From positions 2,604,001-2,668,000 of the forward strand of contig CM057059.1 of the NCBI GenBank assembly GCA_029945375.1: 64,000 bases of DNA, written 5' to 3'. Of the stretch, positions 47,177 to 58,330 are shown piece by piece. The notes beneath the pieces were generated by a model. It was not told the origin of the DNA. It searched no databases and worked only from the letters and a program-made list of their open reading frames with translations. The position numbers and the translations under genes were made by a program. Numbering within the stretch: the stretch's first letter is position 1; each line of letters begins with the position of its first letter. The DNA is from Agaricus subrufescens (Eukaryota; Basidiomycota; Agaricomycetes; Agaricales; Agaricaceae).

Positions 47177-50100
47177 TCAGTAACCCCGGTATGCACCACG
47201 CCCAGCTAGATTATTTGAGCTCCCCTGTCGGCCAGGTTGCTGCTGCTGCCATTGTTGTGGCGGATGCTGGACAAGATATGGCTGCGCTCCTTGTACAGGT
47301 GTTCCGGGCCTTGACCCGTTTCCCCATTGCGGCTGTCCCTGTACTGGTGTGCCAGACCTAGGTACGTTTCCCCACTGCTGACTAGCGTTTGGTTGATGTC
47401 GCGCTGCCCCCGCTCCTACACCAACCATGGTATTAATTGGTTGCGCTGGCTGTCGTCCAGGATGCCCATGACCACTAGCGCTCCATTGTTGCGAAGGGTG
47501 CGAGACGTGTTGCCCTGGTGTCGGTGTAGGCGTGGAACGAGGTGCATGGCCATGGGGGTCGGTATGGTATGAAGGACTTGGAGAATATGCACGTTCCTGT
47601 GGACGATCGAGTGGAGCGGCATTAAACCGTTGATATGGTGTCGGGGGTGAATCAGAAACCAGAGTTTGTTGCGACGGGAATTTTTGTTGATATTCGAGTG
47701 CCCGCGCACTGAGGAGCGGTTCTTCAATAGGCGTCATTTCAATGTCGGATGGATTCTGATACCCTCCAGGTCCTTTAGCCAAATAGGAATCATACCCCAC
47801 GAGTTTCGTGGTGCTGGAGTTGGCGTAAAACTGCTTGTTGGATTCCAACATTGACGCCCCATCCATTAGAGCCGTTGACGCAATTGACCGCTGATCCCAA
47901 TCCAACTCTCCTCTATCCCGTCGATAAAGGACAGGATCATACTCTAGATCATGCTGACTGATACCCGCGATCCTAATGCCACCAGGTACGATTTGGGCAT
48001 CCATCTTCTGTCCACCATATTCATCCAACTTGGCCTTGTCATTGTTGATCTTACCGGTATAGACCTGACTAAGGAGAGGCATCATTTTAGCATGGAGCAT
48101 GGGTGTAAAGAGCTCCATGTGCAGAGCAGGATGTCCAAAACGCTTTTCAAGTCGATTGCCCCTGATGTCACCACGCTCAGAGTGCACCTTGGCTTGTCGA
48201 AGGTCCTCCTCCGTTGGAGTGAAGTATCTAAACCGAGGCAAGAAGGTGCGGTTGATGTAGATCTTGTAAGCGAGAACAAATAGTATCGGGGGGACTGTAG
48301 AAACCCATTGGAAGGAACTGAAGCGATACTGTAAACCGATGGCTGTGATACAGAGCATGAGTCAAACGTAGACATGCGTTTCGAGGGTTGACATACTGAG
48401 AATCATCAATAGCTGCATGAGGACCACACAAGCAAGGAGGCGATTAATGACGACATTCCAAAGCCGCTACATCAGAGCTGGTCAGAACAAGAAGAAACGG
48501 AAAGGAGGGAGGGATTTACTCCACCACTTTCGACCTTGGACACGTAAACGAACATCAACTGGTATTTGTATACCCAAGAGCTCATCCAAAAGACGACAGC
48601 TGCAGCAACAGGTACGAGAGGAGCAAGAGGAGCGAAGACGAGTCCGACAGCTCCCATGAACAGCTGACAAAACACTTTTAATGAGAGGGGCGGACGTCAT
48701 TATTTCTATACTCACCATGTTGGAACTAAACAAATGTTTTAGACAATCATTCATACTTTATCATAGTAAGAACGTACTAGTAAATTGCAAACTGGAACTC
48801 AGGCGGCTGGGTCCATTCACGTATATCACGAGGTGTGCGACCAAACAAGCTAGAAACTTTTGTCAGCATAACATACATTATCACAAGAGTGGCCTTACTG
48901 AGTCTTGATGGATAGCCAGACGAGATTCACAATCTGGGCAAGGTCAAAGACCGCCAGGAAGCCACGGAGGCTGTATCAAGATTAGCACCGAGCAGCTGAG
49001 ATTCAGCAAGCTGGAAGTAGACCTACGGGAAGAACGTCAACCAGTAGGAAGCTTGATTGATATACGTGGTATTGATTCTATCCGGTAGCCCTGCGAAATA
49101 ACGTTACAATCACCACCACCGCCTAAGAGCCAATAAAACTTACTATGAAGGTTATCCAGGACATCACTGAATGTAGCGTGTTTGCCGATCGCCTCAATGA
49201 TCTCCCTTACCGAATCTACCAGACAGGCGATGAGAAACCTTTATCTCTAAGCAACATAAAACACGCACTGAAGATGACGCCGATCAAAGTGAAAATAACA
49301 AGCTGTGAGATTACCAAAAAAGCAAAGTACCGCGCAATGACAGCTCGGTCGAGTTTAGAGTGCGTGAGAGATCCCATGTACTATGAATATGCACAACCAT
49401 CAGATCTAGCCAATTGCTAGGAAACGGATAGCATAAACTGTATTACCTTGGTCAGTTTGCGCATGATGATAGGGAGGAAGAAACCAAAAAGGCCGGAGAT
49501 GGTGGGAGGCAAAACACCAGAAATGAATGCAAAGGAGTATTGATTGGCATCGGACCATGATTGCAAGAAGGGAACGTAAACTCTCAGCTGTTTATAGCAT
49601 CAATGATCCATATTTAGTATTAAAAAAGACAACACTCACAGAATCCAGGTTAGCCAAGACGGAGATGATGAACAAGGGCACAGTGTTGACGAAACACACG
49701 AGAACCAGCCAGAGAAAACCGATAGTCTTTTTATGTGCGAGTTGACCGTCAGTCTTGTTCATGTTATCCCAGATCTATTGAGAGATTTTGAGTTATTCTG
49801 TTATAAAAAAATATCGAAAGATGACCCTCACAATGTCCTTGGGATTGGGAGCCAATTCAATTGTTGTACCCTTCGGATGCTTACCGTGCAGCATCTTGGC
49901 GACAGCTTGAGCGTAAGGAACAGCGGCCATGCTAGCGAAACCATAGTTTTCAGCTTTGCGGGTATCAATCTGGTTACGGTATTCTTCAATAGCCGCTTCA
50001 GTACGCTTGAGCTTTGCTCTGAGAAAATATATGATCAGTCACTCTTTGCGGGCGGACGACCAATTCAAGCCAACTCACGTATAAAATTCGATTGCATCCT

Positions 50101-51071
50101 TCTTCGTCCCACCACACCCACACGTAGCACCAACTCTGATAAAGGGCCTCTTGGATCGAATTTTGCCGCCCTTCAAATACTTGACCAGAACCTCTTCAAA
50201 CTCCCTGACGGTCTGATTGTGGTACTCGATCAAATCCGGAAGCTGCCCAACTTTTCTGCCAATATGCACACTTGTCGTGGGGTAGGGCACCCCAGTGCCT
50301 TGGAAAATGGTTTGGAGGCCTTCATCCGATTGGAACTTTTTGGGCACGGTTCTGACCTGCAGTGTGCGCGCATAGAAGGACTGCATGTGTTCGGGAGAGC
50401 GAAACCAAGTCTGCCTCAGTTGAAGAACTTTGGTCCAATGGTAATGGACACAGAAGATGATGAGGAAGGTGATGATGTAGGTCATGACGACGTGAGCATA
50501 TAGAAATGAGCCGGAAACGTCGCGAATGGTAAGCATGCTAAGGATATCGCGCTTTTTGCCTGGGACGTTGCGAAGATTGTAGATGATATTGATAGGAAGT
50601 AGAACGGCGCAAGTCAGGGCGGCGATACCGGCGAAGAGCCACCGCATGAGGCGGAGAAAGCGAAGGTACGTCACGGCGTCGAGACCAATTTTGTCGAGTA
50701 GTTCTGGCTCTTTGGTGCGTATGAGTGGGGGTAACCATCCAAACAAGCCGTCTGATATTCGCGGGGGAGGTTTGTCGCCGACGTGATACTTGACTTTAGG
50801 TTCATAGATGATCTACATTCCGACTCGGGTGAGCAGCAGATGGACGAGGGAGGGCGCTGAGTGCAGACCTTGTTTTGAGGGCGCAATATATTAAATAAGA
50901 GAACGGTAACAACCTGAGGGCGATCAGCAGGTGGAGCGTGGAGCGACAGCAATCAGGGCGTACAGAAACGACAGACATCAGGGCCACCTGAGATCCAACT
51001 GCAGCGGGCGCCAGCGTCCGGGAGTTGACATTGAAGATTTCGCCGGCAGCATCACCGACGTTTGTAGCCAT
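47177..51071 (-). CDS. CSC1: CSC1/OSCA/TMEM63 calcium-permeable cation channel (DUF221)
   Basis: Hyperosmolarity- or tension-gated cation channel with about 11 membrane helices, in the plasma membrane or an internal membrane. Multi-exon gene. The first exon, MATNVGDAAGEIFNVNSRTL onward, leads into TM1 (VVTVLLFNILRPQNK). Next comes IIYEPKVKYHVGDKPPPRIS with GLFGWLPPLIRTKEPELLDK and the GLDAVTYLRFLRL helix, all hallmark RSN1_TM/DUF4463 features. The cytosolic loop has RTLQVRTVPKKFQ and a degenerate RRM-like region. The DUF221 core is at about 49700-48300 (KTIGFLWLVLVCFVNTVPLF, WTQPPEFQFAIYYSN, FAPLAPLVPVAAAVVFWMSS, WVYKYQLMFVYVSKVESGG). The cytosolic C-terminus (LPRFRYFTPTEEDLRQAK onward) ends in a long Gln/Pro/Gly-rich tail of about 130 residues ending NLAGRGAYRGY. 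It was formerly annotated as phosphate metabolism protein 7 in fungi. Confidence 0.92.
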
Positions 51072-51254
51072 TGTGTGATATATTCCCAGGAAATGTGGAG
51101 AGAGCCACGAGCAAGCAGCTAGGGGGTGGAGCAGGGACTCTTCGTGAGGGATGCGGGGTAAGGAATGTGAGATAACAGGCGGTGGCTGGTAGACGGGAGA
51201 CCAAAACCGCAGGACAAAAGGGTAACAAGCAGCCAGGCACTAAATATTATTTTT

Positions 51255-52324
51255 CTATTCAGCCATCAGTCCATTTAGTGCTACGACAACCCGGCCGATG
51301 CCCTGCCGCACAGCGTCCTGCTCGCTCTCCCGCACCCGCCTCATCACCCGCCCCTCGAACTTGTCTGGGTGGAACCTCAGAAACGTCTCGCGCAGCACCT
51401 CCTTCCGCCTCTTCGCGCCCTCGTCGCGCGGCAGCAGGAACGCTGATATGGCCTCTGCAGTCAGGTCATCGACTGATACCGCCGACCTGTCTTTGGCTGG
51501 GCGAAATATCGGCCAGGGTATGTCGCAAAACACCATCACCTCGGCCCCGGTCGCACTCGAGAGCTCCTGCCATTCTTTCTGATACGTCTCCCGAGCCTGC
51601 GCCCACAGCCTCTGGCTCCGCTCGCCCTTTTTCCTCTTCCGTTCCTCCTCGGCGGCCTTTTCAAGCCGGGCCGTTTCTTCTCGCCGAGCCTTTTCCTCGG
51701 CACGGCGGGCAGCCCGCGCAGCCTTCCGCCTTTGCTCCTCTGCATATTCTTTTGCGTGCGTTTTCCTATTTATGTTCAGAACCGTGACACCACGGAGCGT
51801 ATGACCCACCGATACATTCCCATCCGTATCCACTCTGTGTACTCCTCCTCATCCATCATATTGGGGTCCGTCTGGAGCCACTCGTCATTTTCGAATATGT
51901 TGCTTGGCCTTCTCGTACTCCGCCACCTGTCAGGCACGTGTGCAAAGTCATTCATCCTTGCCTCCAACGAATCCAGCCTTTCATCATCCGCAAATGCATC
52001 AAATAGCTTTTCCTTAAACCTTAAGTCGTCCATATCCACTCTAATTTGGTCCTGATCTGGCTTGTGGCTGCGCGAGGCATAACTATCAGAAGATCCCACA
52101 GGCTGAGGGCCATACTGCGGCTCCTCGTCCTCATCACTCGAAGCCCACTTCCTCTCTGGCTCTTGGTCATCACGACGGCGTTTCCGAGAATGCGAGCTTT
52201 CAGGTTCGAGATCATGATAGGATGCATGGTGTTGGCGTCGGCGTTTTCCTTCACGCTTCTCTTTCTTTCGTAATTCGTGAAGGGCCTCTTCTTCTGGCGT
52301 GCGTTTTGGGTGCAGTTTAGGCAT
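51255..52324 (-). CDS. NF-kappa-B inhibitor-like protein 1 (NFKBIL1) homologue
   Basis: Two exons, 52324-51810 and 51765-51255; the CDS is 1026 nt (341 aa). The N-terminal half is highly charged (KKEKREGKRRRQHH, SRKRRRDDQEPERK) and suggests a nuclear protein. The middle has RFKEKLFDAFADDERLDSLE and DEEEYTEWIRMGMYR. A long Glu/Arg/Lys coiled coil follows (AKEYAEEQRRKAARAARRAE). The C-terminal module carries ETFLRFHPDKFEGRVMRRVR with QGIGRVVVALNGLM, a DnaJ-like His-Pro-Asp block conserved in NFKBIL1-type proteins. Animal relatives have ankyrin repeats and a nuclear, splicing-linked role. No ankyrin repeat is visible here, so only the C-terminal module is shared and the animal function should not be transferred. 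Confidence 0.75.
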
Positions 52325-52441
52325 TCCAAGAAAGGGGAGGTGGTGGTAAGGAGATAATTAGCATTTGGGACTGCTGTGATATGAAGCTTATGCAAGCATC
52401 TCGTCTATATTACCACTGTACTACTTACAGTATTTACAAAA

Positions 52442-53070
52442 TCAAGGCGAATTTTTACCGAATGACTGCATCACCACCCGTCTCACCGGATTCAACACAA
52501 CCCTCGCAAATGCAGGCGCGAAATACAAAGACACACCAACCCTCACTGGCAACAATAACTAAAAATATCATTATTATAGTCAGCCACGTATCTATCAATT
52601 CCAACTGGACTCACTTTGGTAGCGCCGTACGCAACAACTGCATTCGCTACATCTCCGGCAATATGATGCCCAGGACCAATTTCCAAAGTTTCCTCCTCCC
52701 CAGGTTGTCTCTTCTTATACCCAAACACACCATACCGTCTTCCAACTCTCGCCGCCCACTTATCACCCTCCTCCACCCACCCTCTCACCTTCCTTTTTCC
52801 CCACACCACAACTGATTGATCTTCATTCGTACTCCCGCCATCAGAAATCTGACCGGTCTCCGTATCACGAATCACAGTATTCACAATCCTTTCACCCACA
52901 CCCAACGCACGCGACGTATAGAATATACCAACAAGCGGTACGATTGCCGTCAACTCATGGATGATCCCGAACGAGAGGATAAGAGAAGATAACGGTGTTC
53001 CTGTACGTGCAGAGATACCCTTCAATATGTTGGTGTATGCCGCAAACTTGCCCTTTGGCTGCGTCGACAT
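52442..53070 (-). CDS. Small mitochondrial membrane protein, conserved fungal family
   Basis: Two exons, 53070-52615 and 52558-52442; the CDS is 573 nt (190 aa). The conserved N-terminal helix region reads ISARTGTPLSSLILSFGIIH with ELTAIVPLVGIFYTSRALGV. The middle is charged (WVEEGDKWAARVGRRYGVFG). The C-terminus across the intron reads VANAVVAYGATKLLPVRVGV and SLYFAPAFARVVLNPVRRVV, a second hydrophobic segment. The layout resembles the fungal mitochondrial proteins Fmp10/Mrx11 and the DUF1279/FAM210 type; I am not sure which. A long open stretch continues upstream of the ATG, but 53070 is the first start that fits the family. Confidence 0.72.
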
Positions 53071-53456
53071 GGTGTGGATGAAGGATGGCTGTAAGCTGAC
53101 AATCTTCAAACTCAAGACCCTTGATATTGTAATGTAAACATATAATTGACACATATCAATCGATGCTCCAGGACATTTTCTGTAACTCATCAGGGCATTG
53201 TCCAGGCATTGTCTATAACTCCTACAGACTTGCGCAGATATAAATGATCTGAGGATAATCACAGCACATTGGATTTTCATCGACATCCCCCTCGTTCCCC
53301 GTCCAACAGTTGTCAGGCACATTATTATCATATCGTTACCAAATGCGCATAGCATTCGTGCCCTCTCTGACGGCCGACCTTCATTCCTACCGTTGATAGG
53401 TCCATCATCTCCATTTCGTCTCCAGTCAAAGTAAATTACAATACAAGTAACGAAAC

Positions 53457-55824
53457 TCAACAATTCGCATTCCGCATAGTGGGATCGACCCACTCCAACC
53501 CAAGTATTTTAAACACATCTTCCTCATCCTTGGGCACAAATAATTTAGAATCATGTCGCCTCGTCCTGTATCATACGTTAAAATCGAGACCAAGAAACCA
53601 TATCAGAAAAGGAAACAGCATACGTACAGTCCGGAGCTGTCAAACTTCATTCCCCTTCCCAAACAATCAGTTTGGTACACGTTTCATCCATTCTATGCAA
53701 AACGTACTTTTCGACCTTGGCCCAAAGTCTCAAGTCACGTTCAAACAATCTCGATCCACTCCTGATTGCAAAACTCCCGGTCAAAATCGAGTAATGAAAC
53801 AACGAAATCTATTACTTACCACCCAAGCACAGCAGTCCAATAAGCTTCTGGAGGAGCAAAGATCAGGTCCAGACGACGATATAATCCTCTAGCTGATGTA
53901 CTGGTTGCGGGAGATTGTGAGGATGATTGCGAAGCCATTGGTAATGCAGGGAGTCGGAACACCGTTAGAGCCTTTTCTAGAGTGTCCCAGTGTCCGGTGC
54001 GGAGGGGATTGTTTGTGTGAAACCCAGACAAGTCTAATTTTGACGAGCCTCAAAATGTCAATTGAGCTTGCGCGGTTGTCAGCTACGTACGCATGACATG
54101 AGTTACCAAGCCTGAGGATAGAAGACAATGTTAGAGGCTCGAAAGGTACAGTAGCGATCTGGTTTACCGCGTTTATGCAACCTGTCGACAAGTTTCGTAG
54201 CAATCCCTTTGATAGACCCCGAGCCCTTGCCTAGATTTGAATTGGTGATGACGATATCCATATCGTTGCTCTCAGGTTTTCCTCTTCTGTACCTGTACTT
54301 CTATGAGTGTTTACAGGGACCATCGGAGTCAATAGACGGACCCTCCGACAATCGTACTTGTGCATCCTGCTTGAATGTGTTCTAGTTCGGTCATGACAAC
54401 TCCATGTATCTCTTCGACCTCCGCTCTTGGAATTGGCGTATTCAAATCCTGTCTGAGAGCCAGGGCTACCTTGACTGAAATAGGGGGGATTTTTGCATTC
54501 CCGCCGGAAAGGTGTTTGGGAGGGACTGGTCGTCCGTTAGGCGTAAACACCTGTGATTCTACTTGGTCCAATTGAGACGCATCAACCCCTTGCGGAACGT
54601 CGTAGTATCTTTCCAAGTCTTCAACAGACCGAAGGCCGATCTCGTACAAATGACGGGCGGTCGATGGGCCGATACCGTAAACTGTGTTGAACAGCGAGAG
54701 AGAGCGGTAACGCTCCGATGCCAAGGTTGTGTCTGACACGACAATGGACCTAAATCCATGAGCTTATGAGGGTCGCTCGTACCTGTTTCCTCAATCGTTC
54801 CGGTCTTGATAAACTCTTCGATCTAGCCAGTGCTATTAGAATGCAAGTCCTACTATAAAATCCAGCTATACCTTTGCGTGAACCTTGGATCCGATACCCG
54901 GTAGTAGGGAGAGTTCTCGCCGAAAGTTGTCTCGTGTAATGATAGACGGATATGCTGGGCAAACTATCAATTTAGGCTCACAGTCATCGATCCATTAGCT
55001 TACATTTGATGACCTGATGGGTATGTTCCGGTGATGTAAATAGCGGCTTAGTATCTCCTCCCGTCTAAGACTCACGGCTACGGCACGCTCATAAGCGAGG
55101 GCATTGACAGAGAGCCCCTCCAGCTCTCGAGAACGGCCGAGAACATTCAACGCAATTGCAAGCCCCTGATTCGGACAAATCAATGGATGAGCACGCGCAC
55201 ACGCATACCTAGATCTCCAGCTGTTCATGACTTTCTCACTAGTTGGTTTGACGGCCGCCGCGGAAACTTCGGAAGCCAGTGATCGAGCAGTGCTTTGTAA
55301 TCGTCCGGATCTTTCGTCCCGTTCAGGGCAATGCTCAGCGGTATCGTTATGCAGCTGCTGAATGGCGGCAAAGTCGCCGCAGGGAGCGGGATATTTTAAT
55401 TTGATAGACTCGCGGAGCCATTCGGGAGTGACAATGGCCTTCTGCTTCTATAATAATACAGTCAACAGGCCGAGTTAAATTGAAGTTGTAATGGAGCCGT
55501 GCATACAGCGATGTCCCATCGAATGTGCCGTTCGAGGCGCTTGGGCATGTGAACGGCTGTTAGGATGACATCTGCTGTCTCTGCGTTGCTTGAGAACTGT
55601 AGGTAGAGACCACTGTCCCCTGACCCATGTGACTCGATAAGGCGGTATATATCAGCAATTTCTTTCTCATCTAGCTTTGCCTGGACGACATAAACCCTCA
55701 GTGGCCGGGCTGAGCCGCCGCCGCCGCTCTCGAGGGAGTCGGAGCGTTGGCGTTTCGACGGCCTGTCTGAGGGAGACGCACTCGGGGTGCGCGGACGCTT
55801 ATCGGGCATTATACTGTGGGGCAA
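53457..55824 (-). CDS. POL4: Family X DNA polymerase with N-terminal BRCT domain (Pol4 / Pol lambda-like)
   Basis: Gap-filling repair polymerase for end joining or base excision repair. Multi-exon gene, start at 55824 or the in-frame ATG at 55809 (MPDKRPRTPSASPSDRPSKR, a basic Ser/Pro leader with nuclear-localisation character). The BRCT-like domain follows (RVYVVQAKLDEKEIADIYRL, HIRWDIA, then KQKAIVTPEWLRESIKL). The 8-kDa lyase-type domain is at about 55280-54980 (NQGLAIALNVLGRSRELEGL). Next is the fingers helix-hairpin-helix FNTVYGIGPSTARHLYEIGL. The palm has GGYRRGKPESNDMDIVITNS, with the metal-binding Asp-x-Asp, and RRLDLIFAPPEAYWTAVLGW with the third Asp. The thumb ends LDRGM-like CLGRGMKFDSSGL, then after an intron KLFVPKDEEDVFKILGLEWV with DPTMRN. 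All catalytic acids appear present. Divergent from NMN adenylyltransferase, 139 bp apart. Confidence 0.9.
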
Positions 55825-55963
55825 TGGAGTGAGCAGTGCGATTTGTAATTCGGGTGCTGGGAACGAGATACCGGATTTGGGAGCGTGTGCTCGGTGGTCA
55901 TAATTTAATGAGATTTGAGGAGGAGTACCCCCCCAGCTTCCGTACCCCTCTCCCGCCCGACAA
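55825..55963. promoter_or_regulatory. Compact bidirectional promoter, POL4-like / NMNAT
   Basis: Only 139 bp separate the two divergent start codons, so both genes must share regulatory DNA or use very short 5' leaders. I see no TATA box. Confidence 0.4.
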
Positions 55964-57129
55964 ATGGCTCAAGCCGGCGTCCACCTCGCAGAATCATTCA
56001 CAGATCCCCCAAACTACTCCTTCCCCCACCATCGCCTCACTCGCACCCTCCGAGACCCGTCCAAAACACCCATCGTATTGGTGGCATGCGGCTCATTCAG
56101 CCCTGTCACATACCTCCACCTCCGCATGTTCGAAATGGCCAAGGACTACGTCAGACAGAACACAGATTTCGAAATTGTTGGTGCCTATCTCAGCCCTGTC
56201 AGTGACCAGTACAAGAAGCCCGGCCTTCTCTCTGCTCGCCACCGGTACGTTACCCAGCAATTGCCCTCCTATTTCTCTCGCATTTCCCTACTCGGTGTCT
56301 CTTTGCATTATCTGTCACACATGAGGATACTCTTTTGGCCGCCTTACCCGCTCCGGTGATTCGATAATGCCACACCTATTCAGTCGCATCCATGTTATCC
56401 AATCATTTTCCTCTGTTCATGAGGTCTCGTGATGATACTGATCCCACTTTATCCAGAGTCACCATGTGCAGTCTCGCAGCCGAAGAATCAAATAATTGGT
56501 TAATGGTGGATCCTTGGGAAGCTTTCCAATCATACCAGCGGACAGCTATAGTACTGGATCATTTTGATCACGAAATCAACACCGTCCTGGGTGGTGTCGA
56601 AACTGCAGATGGCGAACGCCGAACCGTTCGCCCCATGCTTCTTGCAGGGTCTGACCTTATCGCTACCATGAGCGAGCCGGGAGTATGGAGCTATGCCGAT
56701 GTGTGTCAATAATTGCTAAAACATCGCGTCATATTGATATCAACCTAGCTGGATCATATTTTGGGTCGGTATGGATGTCTCATTGTCGAAAGGGCTGGGA
56801 CTGGAATGGACCAGGCAGTTGATAGCCTTGCACGCTGGCGCAGCAATATTTATCTGATATCACAACTTATTCAAAACGACGTTTCCAGCACCAAGGTATG
56901 TTGTCATATCCGCCGTTTTGGGTGCAATTATTGATCTGGCTGCCACAAGGTTCGACTATTCCTTAGAAGGGGACTTTCTGTGCGATACTTGTTACCAAAC
57001 CCTGTTGTGGACTATATCGAGCAGCACGGACTCTATCAGGAAGAAGGTTCCGCTTCTGTTTCTGATAAAGGAAAAGACAGGGAAGTCGGCGGGAGTAACT
57101 CAAGGAAGGAAACATCTCAAGTTTGCTGA
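55964..57129 (+). CDS. NMA1: Nicotinamide-mononucleotide adenylyltransferase
   Basis: Makes NAD+ from NMN and ATP (also the nicotinate form). Four exons: 55964-56244, 56457-56700, 56749-56895 and 56950-57129. The CDS is 852 nt (283 aa), family length. The first intron (212 nt) is much longer than others nearby. Nucleotidyltransferase motif: VLVACGSFSPVTYLHLRMFE (residues 35-54), with the Thr/Ser-x-x-His form of the HxGH motif. Further blocks are VGAYLSPVSDQYKKPGLLSA, VDPWEAFQSYQRTA, PMLLAGSDLIATMSEPGVWS, LDHILGRYGCLIVERAGT and the C-terminal signature NDVSSTKVRLFLRRGLSVRY with LLPNPVVDYIEQHGLYQ. A short charged tail follows. Confidence 0.94.
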
Positions 57130-58330
57130 CAAAAATGAATCGCACATGGAAGGGTAGGAATCAGCTTGCTGCTGCAAATGGAAACTCATACGCTTCGTTC
57201 CTCGTAGACTGGAACAAGGACTGGAACATTGACTATATTATCCCTGCTTTTTTATTATTATACTTGGTGCTACGTGAGATTTACTACTCGTCCAGCCCGT
57301 GCTCTGTACATAAGTACGGAAAATCTTTCGTTTAATATCACGTCTGACGTTTTGTTGACTGCCACGATTTACAGATTCAGTGTAGCATCGGAACCTAGCA
57401 GATTGCGGACCGTACTACTTTGCCTCTAAACTTGTTATGAATCGAATCTCACAGAGATTCTGTTCGCACTCTTATATGGTCGTTCCAGAATCTAGTTTCA
57501 ACTGGCCTAGTTTGCATTTCTGCGCTAGCCATTTTGGTGCAGCGAATTACAGACATGACGTGCCTTCTTGGATCTCACGTTGTCGCCTATGACCGGTGAA
57601 AATGAAACCGAACCTTGCGATGCAGTGACATTGCGTGATCACATAACACCCTTGAAGAATTCAAAATAAATCGTGAAGACTTCCCAGAATCATACGATGC
57701 AACCGCATGTACCTCTGCCGCCGCGTAAAGAAGACTTCTCATTTATAGCGGATTCTACCACGATGCATGGTATCGTTTCGTCCGCGCTGTTTTCATACTG
57801 GATTTATTTCGTTTTGTGGTGCGCACTGCCGCTCCACGCGTTAAATTTCCGTGGAACCTGATCTCCTCCTTAGAATTTAGGGTAGGTCGCGCCATTTAAC
57901 GTATAAGATGCAGCGCCGCCTACGCCACAATCGGCTGATTCGCCATCGCGAGGGGTTACTCGCCGTTTAGGCTTCTGTTCTTATGTCCGATACCTTGCAT
58001 CGAAACCGTGCTGGGAGGCCTGAGATAGTCATACCGGTCAAGTCGTTCCGTTTTTGCACTGATATGGGACCTTCGTTGCCATTGAATCAAAATCGCTCGC
58101 GCCCTGCCCCTAGCATGTAAGTGGACATCTTTTGGGCCAAATAGGTACGTTTGTGGTAGATAAAAGCTCTATTGAGATACCTCTTCGTCTTTCTCTGTCG
58201 GGTCACTCCAATTTGAGGCTCGTTACGATCCTTACCCCGCTGCGTGCCCCGCATTCACACTCATCGCTTCATCTAGTTGACGACGTTCAAATAGGCATTG
58301 ATCTGAATGCTTAGTACAACTGGAAACATT
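57130..58330. other. Intergenic, 1.2 kb
   Basis: 3' UTR of the NMN adenylyltransferase gene and promoter of the first permease. Short chance frames only. An ATG at 58307, in frame with the permease ATG at 58331, is a possible alternative start. Confidence 0.4.

Noticed and set aside
52543..53493. Minus-strand open frame of 316 codons suggesting a longer version of the small mitochondrial protein.
   Set aside because: The extra N-terminal part has no family resemblance and overlaps the 3' end region of the polymerase gene; the family start fits the ATG at 53070.
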